A DNA stretch of 64,000 bases from an uncultured Ignatzschineria sp. (GCA_945639195.1 CALZEE010000002.1:248001-312000), one strand, 5' to 3'; shown: positions 9,674 through 20,900, numbered from the stretch's first letter. The notes: generated by a model not told the origin, from the letters alone. Program-made: numbers and translations.

Positions 9674-10513
9674 CTATATCTCACTACTGGATTTCAATTC
9701 ATCCAGATAGTTTTGGATATAAACTTCATCAATGCGTCCACGGGGGCGTTTCGCTTCAACTTTGAGGATATCACTAATCGTCTTTGCAGAGCGTTCCACT
9801 TTTGATTGAAGCGTTGCTTCGGGGTTTTCGATGATCTCATTGGTCATAAGAGAGGTGAAGATATCACCTGTACCGCCAAAATGAATCGGGATCATACTAT
9901 ACGGCACTTTAAAGGTGCATTTTTCTGCATCACTATAACCAAATATATAAAATTCGCCATCGAGCTCGACACTCGTGATGAGAATAGATTTAGCGCCGAG
10001 GGCATGTAGCTCATCCATCCATGCAAGCACTTGTGCTTCTGTCGCATTTTGATAGAGCGCCTCCTTACCAAGAATCAGTAGCGCTTCTGTCAGATTCGGG
10101 ATAATAAGATCCGCTAAGGGAAGCATTGCGCGTACTCCTGCAACGAGCTCATTACTTAAACCCGCATAGAGCTCTCCCAAATCGCCCATAATAGGATCGG
10201 CAATAAGATAGGGCTTTTGGGGCTGCGCTGCTAATAAACGTTGAATAATGGCAACTTGCTCTGGAGAGAAGATAAAACCTGTCGTGACAAGATCAAACTT
10301 AAAACCATGCTTTTGCCACATATTGACTGTTTGATCCATAAAATCAGTCAATTCATGAACCACTGCATCACAATAATCAAAACTATTTGAGACAACTGCG
10401 GTTGGTAAGAAATTTAAGGTACGATCTTTTTTCGTTAAAAGCGGGGTCATTACCGAAAATGCAACTTTGCCAACACCGGCAAAATCCCCAATTAAAAGCA
10501 GTTCTTTTGTCAT
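9674..10513 (-). CDS. Pyridoxal/pyridoxamine kinase-like protein (ribokinase superfamily)
   Basis: 279 aa with the ribokinase-like fold of the PdxK/PdxY group. The N-terminus LLLIGDFAGVGKVAFSV matches the substrate-binding start of PdxY-like kinases, ADPIMGD matches the central DPxMGD motif, and the anion-hole/catalytic motif GGTGDIFTSL lies near residues 213-222. Members phosphorylate pyridoxal, pyridoxine or pyridoxamine with ATP in the PLP salvage pathway. The sequence looks closer to the PdxY-like kinases of Firmicutes than to E. coli PdxY, from memory only, so I give no symbol. Hydroxymethylpyrimidine kinase is a less likely alternative. Upstream of the cupin gene on the same strand. Confidence 0.8.
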   Translation of the reverse strand: MTKELLLIGDFAGVGKVAFSVMTPLLTKKDRTLNFLPTAVVSNSFDYCDAVVHELTDFMDQTVNMWQKHGFKFDLVTTGFIFSPEQVAIIQRLLAAQPQKPYLIADPIMGDLGELYAGLSNELVAGVRAMLPLADLIIPNLTEALLILGKEALYQNATEAQVLAWMDELHALGAKSILITSVELDGEFYIFGYSDAEKCTFKVPYSMIPIHFGGTGDIFTSLMTNEIIENPEATLQSKVERSAKTISDILKVEAKRPRGRIDEVYIQNYLDELKSSSEI

Positions 10514-10657
10514 TTATGAGTCTTATTATTTTAGGTGATCGATTCACATCGATAGAACGGGTTAAAAGTCATCGGGCGAGTATCCGTTATAAAGAATACT
10601 CGCCTTCACTAATCTATCTCTATATGATTCTTTACAGGGAGCGAAAGAATTATACTA

Positions 10658-12604
10658 TCAGGCTTTACCACCAAGTTCATCCCGTTTTTTTGACTGATCA
10701 AAATCGGTAAACATTCGCGTTACAAGGTTTTTCTCTTTCACATTGAGTGAATCGTAAAAGGCTTGATAATTGCGATTTTTCTCTTTAAACATCCGATGGA
10801 AGACTGCGAGATTATCCCGTGTTTTAATCTGTTCCAGACTCCGATGTCCACTATACGCTTCTCCGGGTTGTTGATTAGAACCACTACGCATTAATGTATC
10901 GTATGATTGCTTTGCTTCTGTAATGGGAATTCGCCATCTTGGTAACATCAATACTTCCTGATTTTTCTCATAAAGATCAGGGTAATCTTTTAAAGGATCT
11001 AAATCATTGGGGTTGATATAGATCGTCTCATCGTCCTTTTCAAGATCAATAATCGCTTCTCGCTCTAAGCTTGTCGCGTTACTAAATCCTGGTAAACCAT
11101 TAATGCCGAGGAATTCCGCCGCATTATTCATAAAATCATCATACGAGAATTTTGTATGTAGCATCGTTGTGCCATAGAAGTACGCTTTATGACGAATGTT
11201 TCTAAAATCAGCGCGGATACAGTTGGCATATTTAAACGTGGTATTGGTAATTTGTGCATCGATAAAGGATGCCGCGGTACAATCTGCCATGGTAAAGGTC
11301 GAGATATTTAAAATAGCGCCATCAAATTTGGTATCAAAGCAGCTGCTATAACTGAAATCGACATAGTTCATACGGGCATTTTTAAAGTTCACATTACGAA
11401 GATTCGCATAGGCAAGGTCGGCATGATCACTATATACGCCTTTAAGAATTGAGCTTGCAAGGTTCATCTTAAAATCAAGCGCTCGTACTAACGTTTTATC
11501 GCGGCTATATTCACGCTTACTTAAAAGGCGGAATAAAATCGCCACTTCACTACCAGGCTCTTCTTCATGCTCACGAATAACTTTCGAGTCATCATCATAG
11601 CGATCTGCATAGGCGCGTGAGAATCGATTCTTAGCAATAGAAGGGTAATAGGTTAAAAGATAATCTTCCGTATTGGTTAACGTTCTAATATGCCCACAGA
11701 GAATACTTAACACTTGCTCATGAAGCGAATAGGCTTTGAGATAGGCTTTAATCTGCGCCATATCTGCCGCATTACGCTTTAGATAACGCTCTTTAAGCTT
11801 TGTTTGTCCTTTAAGTTCTGCTGGGGGAAGTGGCTTAGAGAGCGTATAAGGAATAATCGGGTGATCCTTATAACGATAGTAATAGACATAATGACGAGAA
11901 TCGAGATACGGAAGCGCTTTAACCGCATCTTTTACAATTTCCCAAAGGATATAAATCCCCCCTAAACGCACAGACTCATTCTTATCACCTAGGAGTTTAA
12001 TCCCTTCAAGCATGCGGCGGTCAACTTCACTTTCTCGGTCTTTTTGTTGTGTGTACTCTAAATGCTTTTCAGATTGGCGTAAGGTACGATGCCTTACAGA
12101 GGCAACATAAGCAGATACACTAAAGCCCAACACCGCAAAGGCACCAAAGTAGAGCGAGGTTAAGAATGTATATTCGCCCCCATATAACTTAGAGGGTGGT
12201 ACTTGCGCTATAAGCGATATAAGGTCAATAAAGAGCAGGGAGAGTATTAACACCATTGGCGTGGCGATCGTCGTCATCACAAAGATACTATGTTCTGACG
12301 TGAGCCGTTTCATCAACGCAGAGACATTCGATTTCTGAGAATGTATAATCCCGCGTTTCACGGCAGTTAAAAGTGCGGCATAGAGCAGACTAAAGATAAA
12401 GTAAGCGATCGGCACGGAGAAGAGAAGACTAAAGAAAGAGATGCCATTTTCAAGGGGGGAATGCATCGCAAGCCATAAGATACAAGGAATCAATGCGAGG
12501 ATCTGTGCACTCACGCGTCGACTTTTTCGATTTTTTACAATTCTCGCCCCAAGCATTTCTAATTGTTCTTTCAGTAACGAGAATATAGGGGGGATATTTT
12601 TCAT
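10658..12604 (-). CDS. Membrane-anchored pentapeptide-repeat protein
   Basis: 648 aa; ATG at 12604 with GGAG four bases upstream. Four hydrophobic segments occupy the first ~170 residues (for example AQILALIPCILWLAM, FSLLFSVPIAYFIFSLLYAA, a segment near 110-133 and one near 145-168). A cytosolic charged linker and a pentapeptide-repeat patch follow at about residues 385-480, with A(D/N)LxxxxF-like periodicity: DLAYANLRNVNFKNARMNYV, then FDGAILNISTF and CIRADFRN. These fold into a right-handed quadrilateral beta-helix. The C-terminal ~150 residues are charged and unfamiliar. Pentapeptide membrane proteins are usually of unknown function. Single gene with no obvious partner. Confidence 0.75.
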   Translation of the reverse strand: MKNIPPIFSLLKEQLEMLGARIVKNRKSRRVSAQILALIPCILWLAMHSPLENGISFFSLLFSVPIAYFIFSLLYAALLTAVKRGIIHSQKSNVSALMKRLTSEHSIFVMTTIATPMVLILSLLFIDLISLIAQVPPSKLYGGEYTFLTSLYFGAFAVLGFSVSAYVASVRHRTLRQSEKHLEYTQQKDRESEVDRRMLEGIKLLGDKNESVRLGGIYILWEIVKDAVKALPYLDSRHYVYYYRYKDHPIIPYTLSKPLPPAELKGQTKLKERYLKRNAADMAQIKAYLKAYSLHEQVLSILCGHIRTLTNTEDYLLTYYPSIAKNRFSRAYADRYDDDSKVIREHEEEPGSEVAILFRLLSKREYSRDKTLVRALDFKMNLASSILKGVYSDHADLAYANLRNVNFKNARMNYVDFSYSSCFDTKFDGAILNISTFTMADCTAASFIDAQITNTTFKYANCIRADFRNIRHKAYFYGTTMLHTKFSYDDFMNNAAEFLGINGLPGFSNATSLEREAIIDLEKDDETIYINPNDLDPLKDYPDLYEKNQEVLMLPRWRIPITEAKQSYDTLMRSGSNQQPGEAYSGHRSLEQIKTRDNLAVFHRMFKEKNRNYQAFYDSLNVKEKNLVTRMFTDFDQSKKRDELGGKA

Positions 12605-12869
12605 AATGCTCCGTTGTAAAGAATGAAATATTGCAAATGATACGTGATGATAGAGAGTAATACGCCTAAGAGATGTATAAGACGCTCACACGTAATTGAG
12701 TCTAAAGATGAACAGGCTATTATTGTTCTTTTCATGGTTCATTCTCAAATCACAAGATCTATTATGCCATTAATTGCCCTTAAGGTCATTGATCGATCGA
12801 TGAAGGAGAACATGTTAAGCTACCACTCTCAACAAGTAGCATATTCGCCTGAAAGGAGGCTGTCCCTGA

Positions 12870-13499
12870 ATGAAAAAAATAACATTTATTCGCCATGGTG
12901 AAAGTGCAGCAAATGCCGGTGGAATAAGCCAACCGAATGCGAATATCCCCTTAACGGAGAGAGGTATCCAACAGGCACAGATGATTGCCGATCAATGGCA
13001 AGATACTCCTTCTCAAGTCTATGTTTCAGAATTTATTCGTACTAAACAGACCGCGCAGCCGTTATTAGATAAATATCATTTACAACCCATTACCTTGGCA
13101 GGATTAAATGAGTTTAATACTTTTGGCTATGAAATCGTGGCAGGAATGACAGGGGCTGAACGAACCCCCTTAACACTTAAATATTGGAAAGAGGCTGATC
13201 CCGATGCAAGATATGGGGAATCAGGTCAAACCTATCGTGAGTTTTGCCAACAAGTAGCAGACTTTATTCCTATATTATGTTCCTTAGAAGAGCAAAGTAT
13301 TATTTATGGGCATGGTATGTGGATACGACAGCTTATTTGGCAATCATTAGGAATGGGCGATATAAAAAATATTCGTCCTAAAGAGATGAAAAAGTTTATA
13401 AAATTTGCACTATCATTAACGGTCAGCAATACGGCGATATTTGATATTTACTTATCAGGGTCTCTCTTTTTTATAAAAGCAGGGCATAGATCATTATAA
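12870..13499 (+). CDS. Histidine phosphatase (phosphoglycerate mutase-like) family protein
   Basis: 209 aa; ribosome site AAGGAGG ten bases before ATG. The catalytic FIRHGES motif is at residues 5-11 (phospho-His). EFIRTKQTAQPLL supplies the conserved arginine, and IIYGHGMWIRQLIWQ the second catalytic His. This is branch-1 histidine phosphatase architecture; possible substrates are small phosphate esters (cobalamin pathway phosphatase, sugar phosphates, protein phosphohistidine) and cannot be chosen from sequence. Between the divergent pentapeptide gene and an EamA exporter. Confidence 0.85.
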   Translation: MKKITFIRHGESAANAGGISQPNANIPLTERGIQQAQMIADQWQDTPSQVYVSEFIRTKQTAQPLLDKYHLQPITLAGLNEFNTFGYEIVAGMTGAERTPLTLKYWKEADPDARYGESGQTYREFCQQVADFIPILCSLEEQSIIYGHGMWIRQLIWQSLGMGDIKNIRPKEMKKFIKFALSLTVSNTAIFDIYLSGSLFFIKAGHRSL

Positions 13500-13640
13500 A
13501 TCGCGTAAACGTATTTCAAATTTTAAGCAGCGTTGCTCACTACATACCATTAATGACCATTACGACTTAAGATATGTCTTAAATATTTCAGCATTCCTTA
13601 AGTCTCTCAACAAAACAGTAAGACAGAGAAGAGCCGTCCT

Positions 13641-14546
13641 ATGACAGAAACCCAAAAAGCCTATATTGCAGTAATTATTCAAATGATCAGTATTGGGCTC
13701 TCATTTATGTTTGTGAAGTTTGCGTTAGAAGTCGAGCGTAATATTGTTGATCTCTTAGCACATCGCTTTACGTTTGCCTTTATTGCCGCTTCTATTCCTG
13801 TCACGCTCGGAATGGTGAAGCTCTCTATGACGCGCAGAGGACTTCGCGTATTAATACCGCTCTCGCTGCTTTATCCGCTACTCTTTTTTACCTTCCAAAC
13901 ATTAGGGCTTGCTCATACCTCAACCTCAGAAGCCGGTATTATATTTGCGTCAACGCCGGTACTTGTTGCGATCTTTGCGTCGATTATCCTTAAAGAGCGT
14001 GTCACATTCTGGCAAGGGTTCTTTATAGGGCTCTCGGTATGTGGCGTGGTGTATATCATTATAATGAAGGGGCAAGGCGCGTTTACCTTTAATATTAAGG
14101 GGATCATCTATACATTACTCTCGGCACTCTCGACAGCTATTTATACCGTATTGGTTAGACGTTATCGTCAAGAGTTTACGAACTATACTTTGATGTACTT
14201 TATGATGTTGATCGGCATTATTGTCTTTAATGTTATTGCGCTCTCTACCCATATCAGCCAAGGCTCATGGACCTCCTTTTTTGCGCCCCTCTTTTCAATG
14301 CAATATCTTATTGCGATCTTCTATCTTGGTATGCTTTCGACCTTTATGACGCAGTTTCTCTCAATCTATGCGCTCGCGCGCGTGGAAGCGGCGAAAGTCG
14401 GGGTATTTAATAATCTCAGCGTCATTGTGGCAGTTGCAGCAGGCGTTATCTTCCTAAAAGAGACACTACATCTCTATCATCTGATTGGCGCGTTGGTGAT
14501 TCTGATCGGGATTATTGGGAGTAATTACTTTGCGCGTAAGGCTTAA
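13641..14546 (+). CDS. EamA/DMT-family drug-metabolite exporter
   Basis: 301 aa, about ten transmembrane helices arranged as two EamA repeats (residues ~8-140 and ~150-295). The repeat ends show characteristic features: EAGIIFASTPVLVAIFASII ending in LKERVTFWQ, and AAKVGVFNNLSVIVAVAAGV ending in FLKETLHLYH. DMT exporters are inner-membrane and export amino acids or metabolites; the substrate is not readable. Ends before a bidirectional terminator shared with the convergent Fsr-like pump. Confidence 0.88.
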   Translation: MTETQKAYIAVIIQMISIGLSFMFVKFALEVERNIVDLLAHRFTFAFIAASIPVTLGMVKLSMTRRGLRVLIPLSLLYPLLFFTFQTLGLAHTSTSEAGIIFASTPVLVAIFASIILKERVTFWQGFFIGLSVCGVVYIIIMKGQGAFTFNIKGIIYTLLSALSTAIYTVLVRRYRQEFTNYTLMYFMMLIGIIVFNVIALSTHISQGSWTSFFAPLFSMQYLIAIFYLGMLSTFMTQFLSIYALARVEAAKVGVFNNLSVIVAVAAGVIFLKETLHLYHLIGALVILIGIIGSNYFARKA

Positions 14547-14598
14547 AACTGACAGTCTTCGTGTGCTATATCACCCTAGATATAAAACGTAGATAGCA

Positions 14599-14640
14599 AA
14601 AAGCCCTTATGATGCTCATCATCATAAGGGCTTTTCTGTT
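14599..14640. terminator. Bidirectional terminator between the EamA and Fsr-like genes
   Basis: A perfect 16-bp stem (14599-14614 with 14620-14635, loop CTCAT), flanked by A's on the left and T's on the right, lies between convergent genes. Confidence 0.85.
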
Positions 14641-14751
14641 GTGATTTACGACTACTATTGCGCGTTCATATTGCGTTTTACAGCGGTGCTTTAGCCCAAT
14701 TCATCATACTGAATGAGGGATATCCGATAGCAGATATCCGCTTCCGGCATT

Positions 14752-15936
14752 TTAAGCCTCTTTCATCGATTCTTTCGGTAAGAAGTACGTTAAAAATCCT
14801 AAGAAAGGCAAGAATGAGGTAAGAACAAAGACGGTTTGTAAACTCGTGACATCTGCAAGCCAACCAAGGAACAGCGCACCGATTCCGCTCATGCCAAACA
14901 TCAAGCCAAAGAAAATGCCGGCAATCATCCCGACATTGCCGGGAACAAGTTCTTGTGCAAAGACGACAATCGCCGAGAATGCGGAAGCTAGAATCAAGCC
15001 GATAAAGACCGAGGCAATAATCACGCCCATAAAGGGTAGATGTGGCAATGCAAGCGAGAAGGGAATGACGCCAACCATCGAGAACCAAATCACCGCACGG
15101 CGACCAATCTTATCGCCAATTGGTCCGCCGGCAAAGGTGCCTACGGCAATCGCTGCTAAAAAGAGGAATACCAAAATCACGGCATTGGCGCGTTCTACCT
15201 CAAACTTCTCAATAAGGTAGAAACTAAAGTAGTTGGTAAAGTTCGACATATAGAAATATTTTGCAAATATCAGCACCGCCAAAGTGGTTAATGCCAAAAT
15301 TGTCCGGCGTTTACCATAAGGGAAGGTGATATCGCCGGCACTTTTCTTTTTGGCATTTTTCTGGTGCTCTCGCCCCCATGACCCCAAATAAAAGAGTAAT
15401 CCCACGGCAATTAAGCCTACCAGTGCAAACCACAAGATATTATCCTGATTAGCATATTTAACAATAATAATGCCGGCAATCAATGGCCCAAATGCCGAGC
15501 CCATATTCCCGCCCACTTGGAAGATCGATTGCGCTAATCCATAACGCCCACCAGAGGCAATACGGGTTAAGCGCACGGCTTCAGGATGGAAGATTGAAGA
15601 ACCGATCCCCATCATGCCCGCCGCAATTAACAGATGGTTATAACCGGCAGCCATACTCAGCAATACAACGCCAGCAGTCGTCATCACCATTCCTAGCGGT
15701 AATAGCAAGGGTTTGGGATGTTTATCAGTCCAAAAACCGATACAAGGTTGCAATATTGATGCAGTGCATTGGTAGATTAGGCTAATTAAGCCAATTTTCG
15801 CAAAATCTAGCACAAACTTCTCTTGCAGCATCGGATAGATCGCAGTCAGCATGGATTGGATCATATCGTTGAGCAAATGGGCTGTGCCAAGCATCAGCAG
15901 AATAGGTACTGCGGTTCGCATCGTTTTTGAGTGCAT
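14752..15936 (-). CDS. fsr: Fsr-like MFS efflux transporter (fosmidomycin-resistance family)
   Basis: 394 aa from ATG 15936; an in-frame ATG at 15963 would add nine residues but has no ribosome site. Twelve hydrophobic segments. Typical Fsr sequence: HLLNDMIQSMLTAIYPML in TM1, then GIGSSIFHPEAVRLTRIASG and GLAQSIFQVGGNMGSAFGPL. In E. coli, Fsr exports fosmidomycin; natural substrates are unknown. The second half contains GPIGDKIGRRAVIW (MFS loop 8-9 motif). Convergent with the EamA exporter. A 7-bp inverted repeat GGATATC/GATATCC (14718-14739) follows the stop, without a T-run. Confidence 0.85.
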   Translation of the reverse strand: MHSKTMRTAVPILLMLGTAHLLNDMIQSMLTAIYPMLQEKFVLDFAKIGLISLIYQCTASILQPCIGFWTDKHPKPLLLPLGMVMTTAGVVLLSMAAGYNHLLIAAGMMGIGSSIFHPEAVRLTRIASGGRYGLAQSIFQVGGNMGSAFGPLIAGIIIVKYANQDNILWFALVGLIAVGLLFYLGSWGREHQKNAKKKSAGDITFPYGKRRTILALTTLAVLIFAKYFYMSNFTNYFSFYLIEKFEVERANAVILVFLFLAAIAVGTFAGGPIGDKIGRRAVIWFSMVGVIPFSLALPHLPFMGVIIASVFIGLILASAFSAIVVFAQELVPGNVGMIAGIFFGLMFGMSGIGALFLGWLADVTSLQTVFVLTSFLPFLGFLTYFLPKESMKEA

Positions 15937-16219
15937 GTTAAATCCAAGGTCCTTTGGTGTCATAAATATCGATATAAGCGCATATCTCCGTATACGTCTT
16001 ATATTACCGATGATAGGAATTTCATCCCCTTAATGAAAGTAGCAAACTTTATGATATAGCTCAATAGAAAGAAGCATTGCTAAGAATATCGCGGAAGGAT
16101 TTTGTACTTAAAAGAAGAGATACATAATCCTAGATTAGATCGATCGATAAACTTATCCCCTGAATCATTCATAAAAGACCCTACAAGCAAATACCCCTTA
16201 TAAAATATTTTTAAATATA
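15937..16219. other. Intergenic region upstream of the Fsr-like gene
   Basis: AT-rich, no reading frame, and no hairpin other than the putP terminator at its right edge. It presumably carries the Fsr promoter, but I cannot point to clear boxes. Confidence 0.4.
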
Positions 16220-16247
16220 AAAAAGGAGATCATCTGATCTCCTTTTT
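16220..16247 (-). terminator. Terminator of the putA-putP transcript
   Basis: 13-bp stem AAAAAGGAGATCA / TGATCTCCTTTTT with a 2-base centre. On the minus strand it ends in a T-run followed by an AT-rich tail, just after putP. Confidence 0.85.
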
Positions 16248-16288
16248 ATTTTCTTTATATTATTTAAAATCTTATTTAGGTTTTAAAA

Positions 16289-17884
16289 CTACGATTTCAT
16301 CGCTTTATGATAATCGCTCGACGTCTCTTCAAACTTGCTCACCATTGATGTAGAAGGCTTGCCAAGAAGGCTCACAACAATAATCATAATCGTTGCCAAG
16401 AGGAATCCAGGGATAATCTCATAAAGCCCTAATAGTGGCATATCTGCTAAGATCACACTCACATCTACGCCTGAACTTGCTGCTAACCATACTTTGATTT
16501 TAGGGAAGATAATAACGGTTAATGCCCCCGTAATCATACCTAAAAGAGCACCGTTACGAGTTGTTCTCTTCCAGAAGATAGAGAAGATCACAATGGGACC
16601 AAATGCCGCACCAAAGCCAGCCCAAGCATAAGATACAAGACTCAAAACTTTACTGTCTGGATCATAAGCAATGTAGATAGAAATTGCCGCCACGATAAAG
16701 ACCATTAAGCGGCCAATCCATACGAGTTCTCCCTCATTTGCATTCGGACGTAAGAATCCTTTGTAGAGATCTTCCGTTAAAGCACTTGAAGAAACGAGTA
16801 ACTGACAGCTCAATGTACTCATCACCGCCGCTAATACACCTGATAATACAATGCCGGCAATCCATGGGTTTAAGAGAACTTTGGCAAGCTCCATAAAGAT
16901 CGCCTCTGAGTTACCTTTTACCACTTCACCCGCTGCGTTTACGCCGCCAAGAACATTAATACCTTCTGTCGGATTTTCTAAGAAATAAGCATATCCAAAG
17001 AAACCGACCAACACTGCGCCCCCTAAACAAAGCGCCATCCATGTAATTGAGATTCTACGCGCTGCCGGAATTGTTTTGACTGAATCTGCTGCCATGAAGC
17101 GTACTAAGATATGTGGCTGTCCACAATACCCAAGACCCCATGCCATCAACGATACAATCGCAATCCATGTTAAACCATGTGTAAAGTTAAGATGCGTAGG
17201 GCTTGCGTTACGAATCACCTCAATACTATTAGCGATATCGAAGTTGCCAAAATCATTCATCTTCAAAATAACAATCGTCGGCACCAAGAGAAGGGCGAAG
17301 ATCATCAGCGTTGCTTGTACGGTATCTGTCCAGCTTACCGCTAAGAATCCGCCGATAAAGACATAAGCAATGGTCGCAACTGCGCCTACCCAAATCGCGG
17401 TATCATAATCCAATCCAAAGGTTGATTCAAAGAGCCTAGCACTCGCAACAACACCGGATGCACAGTAGATAACGAAGAAGAAGAGTATAATAATAGCGGC
17501 AAAGATTTTTAGTAGCTTACTCGTATCCTCAAAGCGGCCATGGAAATAATCAGGCAATGTTAAGGCATCATTTGCTTTCTCGGTAAACATCCGTAAGCGT
17601 CCAGCGACAAAGAGCCAGTTAAGATATGCTCCCACCGTTAAACCGATCGCAATCCATGATTCAGAAATCCCGGCAATAAATACCGCACCCGGTAATCCCA
17701 TTAAGAGCCAGCCACTCATGTCTGACGCACCTGCAGAAAGCGCCGTAACAACACTTCCGAGACTTCTTCCCCCTAAGATATAATCCGAGAGATTCTCCGT
17801 TGATTTATAAGCATAAAACCCAATTCCGAGCATCGCAAGGATGTAGATAAAGAAGGTGATATGTATTGGTTGTATTGCACTCAT
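16289..17884 (-). CDS. putP: Sodium/proline symporter PutP
   Basis: 531 aa, thirteen-helix SSS-family symporter. SALSAGASDMSGWLLMGLPG is the Na+/proline-site region of PutP (the E. coli counterpart has the same SDMSGWL core). Further matches are WGLGYCGQPHILVRFMA and AAVMSTLSCQLLVSSSALTE (SSS signature with Na+-site Ser residues). It brings in proline with Na+ across the inner membrane. It is 37 bp downstream of putA on the same strand, so uptake and catabolism are co-expressed. Unlike the divergent putA/putP of E. coli, there is no shared operator region, and this PutA lacks the repressor domain. Confidence 0.95.
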   Translation of the reverse strand: MSAIQPIHITFFIYILAMLGIGFYAYKSTENLSDYILGGRSLGSVVTALSAGASDMSGWLLMGLPGAVFIAGISESWIAIGLTVGAYLNWLFVAGRLRMFTEKANDALTLPDYFHGRFEDTSKLLKIFAAIIILFFFVIYCASGVVASARLFESTFGLDYDTAIWVGAVATIAYVFIGGFLAVSWTDTVQATLMIFALLLVPTIVILKMNDFGNFDIANSIEVIRNASPTHLNFTHGLTWIAIVSLMAWGLGYCGQPHILVRFMAADSVKTIPAARRISITWMALCLGGAVLVGFFGYAYFLENPTEGINVLGGVNAAGEVVKGNSEAIFMELAKVLLNPWIAGIVLSGVLAAVMSTLSCQLLVSSSALTEDLYKGFLRPNANEGELVWIGRLMVFIVAAISIYIAYDPDSKVLSLVSYAWAGFGAAFGPIVIFSIFWKRTTRNGALLGMITGALTVIIFPKIKVWLAASSGVDVSVILADMPLLGLYEIIPGFLLATIMIIVVSLLGKPSTSMVSKFEETSSDYHKAMKS

Positions 17885-17921
17885 GGCAAACTCCTTACAG
17901 TATTATTCATTATTATTGTGG

Positions 17922-20900
17922 TTATTCTACAAGCTCATCATCCTGATAAGCCTGACTAATCAATGCCGCATCACAGCCAATGGCAGCCGTATTGATAGAG
18001 ACAGAATGCTCATTCATGAAACGTAGCAGATAATTGGGGCCACCAGCTTTTGGTCCTGTTCCTGAAAGCCCAAGCCCCCCAAATGGTTGGACACCGACAA
18101 CGGCGCCTACCTGATTTCGATTCACATAAAAGTTTCCAACCCGACCGAGCGTAAGAATTTCATTAACGAGCGTATCATTACGCGTATGAATGCCCATTGT
18201 CAGACCATACCCGCTATTATTCACCTCATCAATCAGTTTGTAAAGATTTTGCCGTTTGTAGCGCACAATGTGAAGAATAGGTCCAAAATGCTCTTTTTTA
18301 AGCATCTCAATGCCAGGAATTTCAAATACGGTTGGGGCAATAAAGAAGCCCGTGAGCGACTCATCAAGCGGCGCTTGTGCGAGTAATCTCCCTTCAGATG
18401 TTAGCTGATCAATATGGGCTTGTAATCCTGCGCGAGCACGCTCATCGATCACCGTTGATACATCTGTTTTACGGTTAAAAGGTAATCCCACCGTGTAATC
18501 TGCCAACGCACCTTTTAGGAGCGCAATAATCCGATCAGCAATCTCTTCTTGCAAATAGAGTACGCGAAGCGCAGAGCAACGTTGTCCGGCACTAACAAAT
18601 GCCGATTGAAGGGTATCTCTTACCACTTGCTCCGGCAGCGCTGTCGAATCCACAAACATCACGTTTTGTCCACCTGTTTCAGCAATCAGCATCGGAATTG
18701 CGCCCTCACGATTGGCAAGGTTCAGATTGATATGCTTCGCCGTCCCGGTTGAACCTGTGAAGCAAACGCCGACCACACGCGGATCTTGTGTGAAAATATC
18801 ACCCAGCATCTTGCCATCGCCCGGTAATAGAGCGATAACAGATTTCGGTAAACCTGCCTCAAAGAGCAGTTCTATCGTTCGATGCGCTATCAGCGGGGTT
18901 GCTTCAGCTGGCTTTGCAAGTACCGTGTTACCACTCACAAGCGCCGCTGTAATTTGCCCCAAGAAGATCGCCAATGGGAAGTTCCAAGGACTAATGCAAG
19001 CAATCACCCCTTTACCACTGTAGAAGAAACTATTGCGCTCTCCCGTTGCGCCTTGGAAAACGATCTCTTTATCGTATTTTAGGGCTTCTTTTGCATAGTA
19101 TCGGCAGAAATCGGCAGCTTCACGGATCTCATCAATTCCATCTTGAATCGTTTTTCCCGCTTCCAAGCTACAAAGGGCAATCAGTTCGGCACGATTCTCT
19201 TCTAAAAGATCGGCCATCTTATTAAAGATTTCAGCACGATGTTTAAATCCTGCTTGGTTCCAATCGAACCATGCACCTCTCAAGCTTGTTAATGCTTGCT
19301 CCACATCTGTTTTACTTGAAACCGTTACCTTTCCAACAACCGTTTTTTGATCTGTCGGTGAAAGCACTTCAACGCCAGCAACCTTCGCTGATCCTGTTTT
19401 TCCATCAATGATGGGAGCCGCACTCCATTGATGAGAGAGATAGGATTGGTACGCCTTTTCAAAGGGATCCCATGTGGATGACACGTTACTATTGAGTCCA
19501 CGCGAGTTTTTTCTTGTTCCAAAGAGCGCATCTGAATAAATGACAGCAGGATTCTTGAGCGTTTCATATTGTGCCAGAGCCGCCATTGGAGATATCACTA
19601 AGCTCTCAATCTCGACATTAGGATCGACAAGTTGATGAACAAAAGAGGAGTTTGCGCCATTTTCAAGTAATCTGCGTACAAGATAGGGAAGAAGATCATG
19701 ATGTCTTCCTACCGGGGCATAAATTCTGACACTACGCCCTGACTTTGCAATCACACGATTATAAAGCGCTTCTCCCATTCCATGAAGTCGTTGGAATTCA
19801 AAGTTATCATTGCCGATGGCTTTACTGAAATTTAAAATAGAGAGAACCGTTTGCGCATTATGCGTTGCAAATTGTGGCTTTATAGCCCCTTGAGCCATCG
19901 GCGACAAGAGATATTGCGCACATGCTAAATAGGAGATATCCGTATTCTCTTTACGACTGAAAACAGGGAAGTTATTGAGCCCACGAACTTGTGAGTCTTT
20001 AATCTCCGTATCCCAATACGCCCCTTTTACTAAACGTACCGGAATCGTTGTTTTGAGTGATTTCGCAAGAAGAGTTGTCCAGATTAATGCCGGCAATGCA
20101 TGCTTAGCATAGCCCTGAATGACTAATCCTAATCCGCCCCAAGTGCGAATTTCTTCTACGGACATGAGTTTTTCAAACAGCTGTAAAGAGAGCTCTAATC
20201 TATCTGCTTCTTCCGCATCAATACTGATTTCTGCATCAATTTCAGCGCCCAATAATGCAAGTGTTTTCACACGCTCATAAAGCTCTGTCATGACTAAATC
20301 TTGATTCGCCACCTCATAACGCGGATGAAGCGCTGAGAGCTTAATCGATAGAGAAGGTTTTGGGCTATTGGGCAGTGCGGATTCTTTACCAACGGCTAAC
20401 AGCGCCGCTTTATAAGATTCAAAATAACGCGCGGCATCATCTTCTGTCATCGCAGCTTCGCCAAGCATATCGAAGGTATAGGTATATCCTGATTCTCGGA
20501 GTTTACGACCATTTTTAAGCGCTTCTTCAATCGTTTCACCCAAAACAAATTGTTTGCCCATAATCTTCATTGCTTGGAATACTGCACGGCGAACAATCGG
20601 CTCTGAGAGCTTACTCGTCATTTTCTTTAAAACACCACTCGTCTCATTGACATCCATAATATTGCCGGTGAGAATTAATCCCCATGTGGCAAAGTTGACG
20701 AGCGATTTGTCACTGTTCCCTTTGTGACTTTGCCAATTAATGCCGGCAATTTTATCTTTAATAAAAGCATCTGCCGAAGCCTTATCAGGGATTCTTAAAT
20801 ACGCTTCTGCTAAACACATTAAAACTAATCCCTCTTTGGTAGAAAGATTATATTCACGAAGCAGGGCATCTAAAGAACTTTCAATATCTTTATCGGCACG

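Noticed and set aside
12644..12901. 85-codon ORF before the histidine phosphatase
   Set aside because: No ribosome site, low-complexity composition, overlaps the start of the real gene.
14678..15088. 136-codon minus-strand frame overlapping the Fsr-like gene
   Set aside because: Shadow of the MFS coding frame; no ribosome site or homology.
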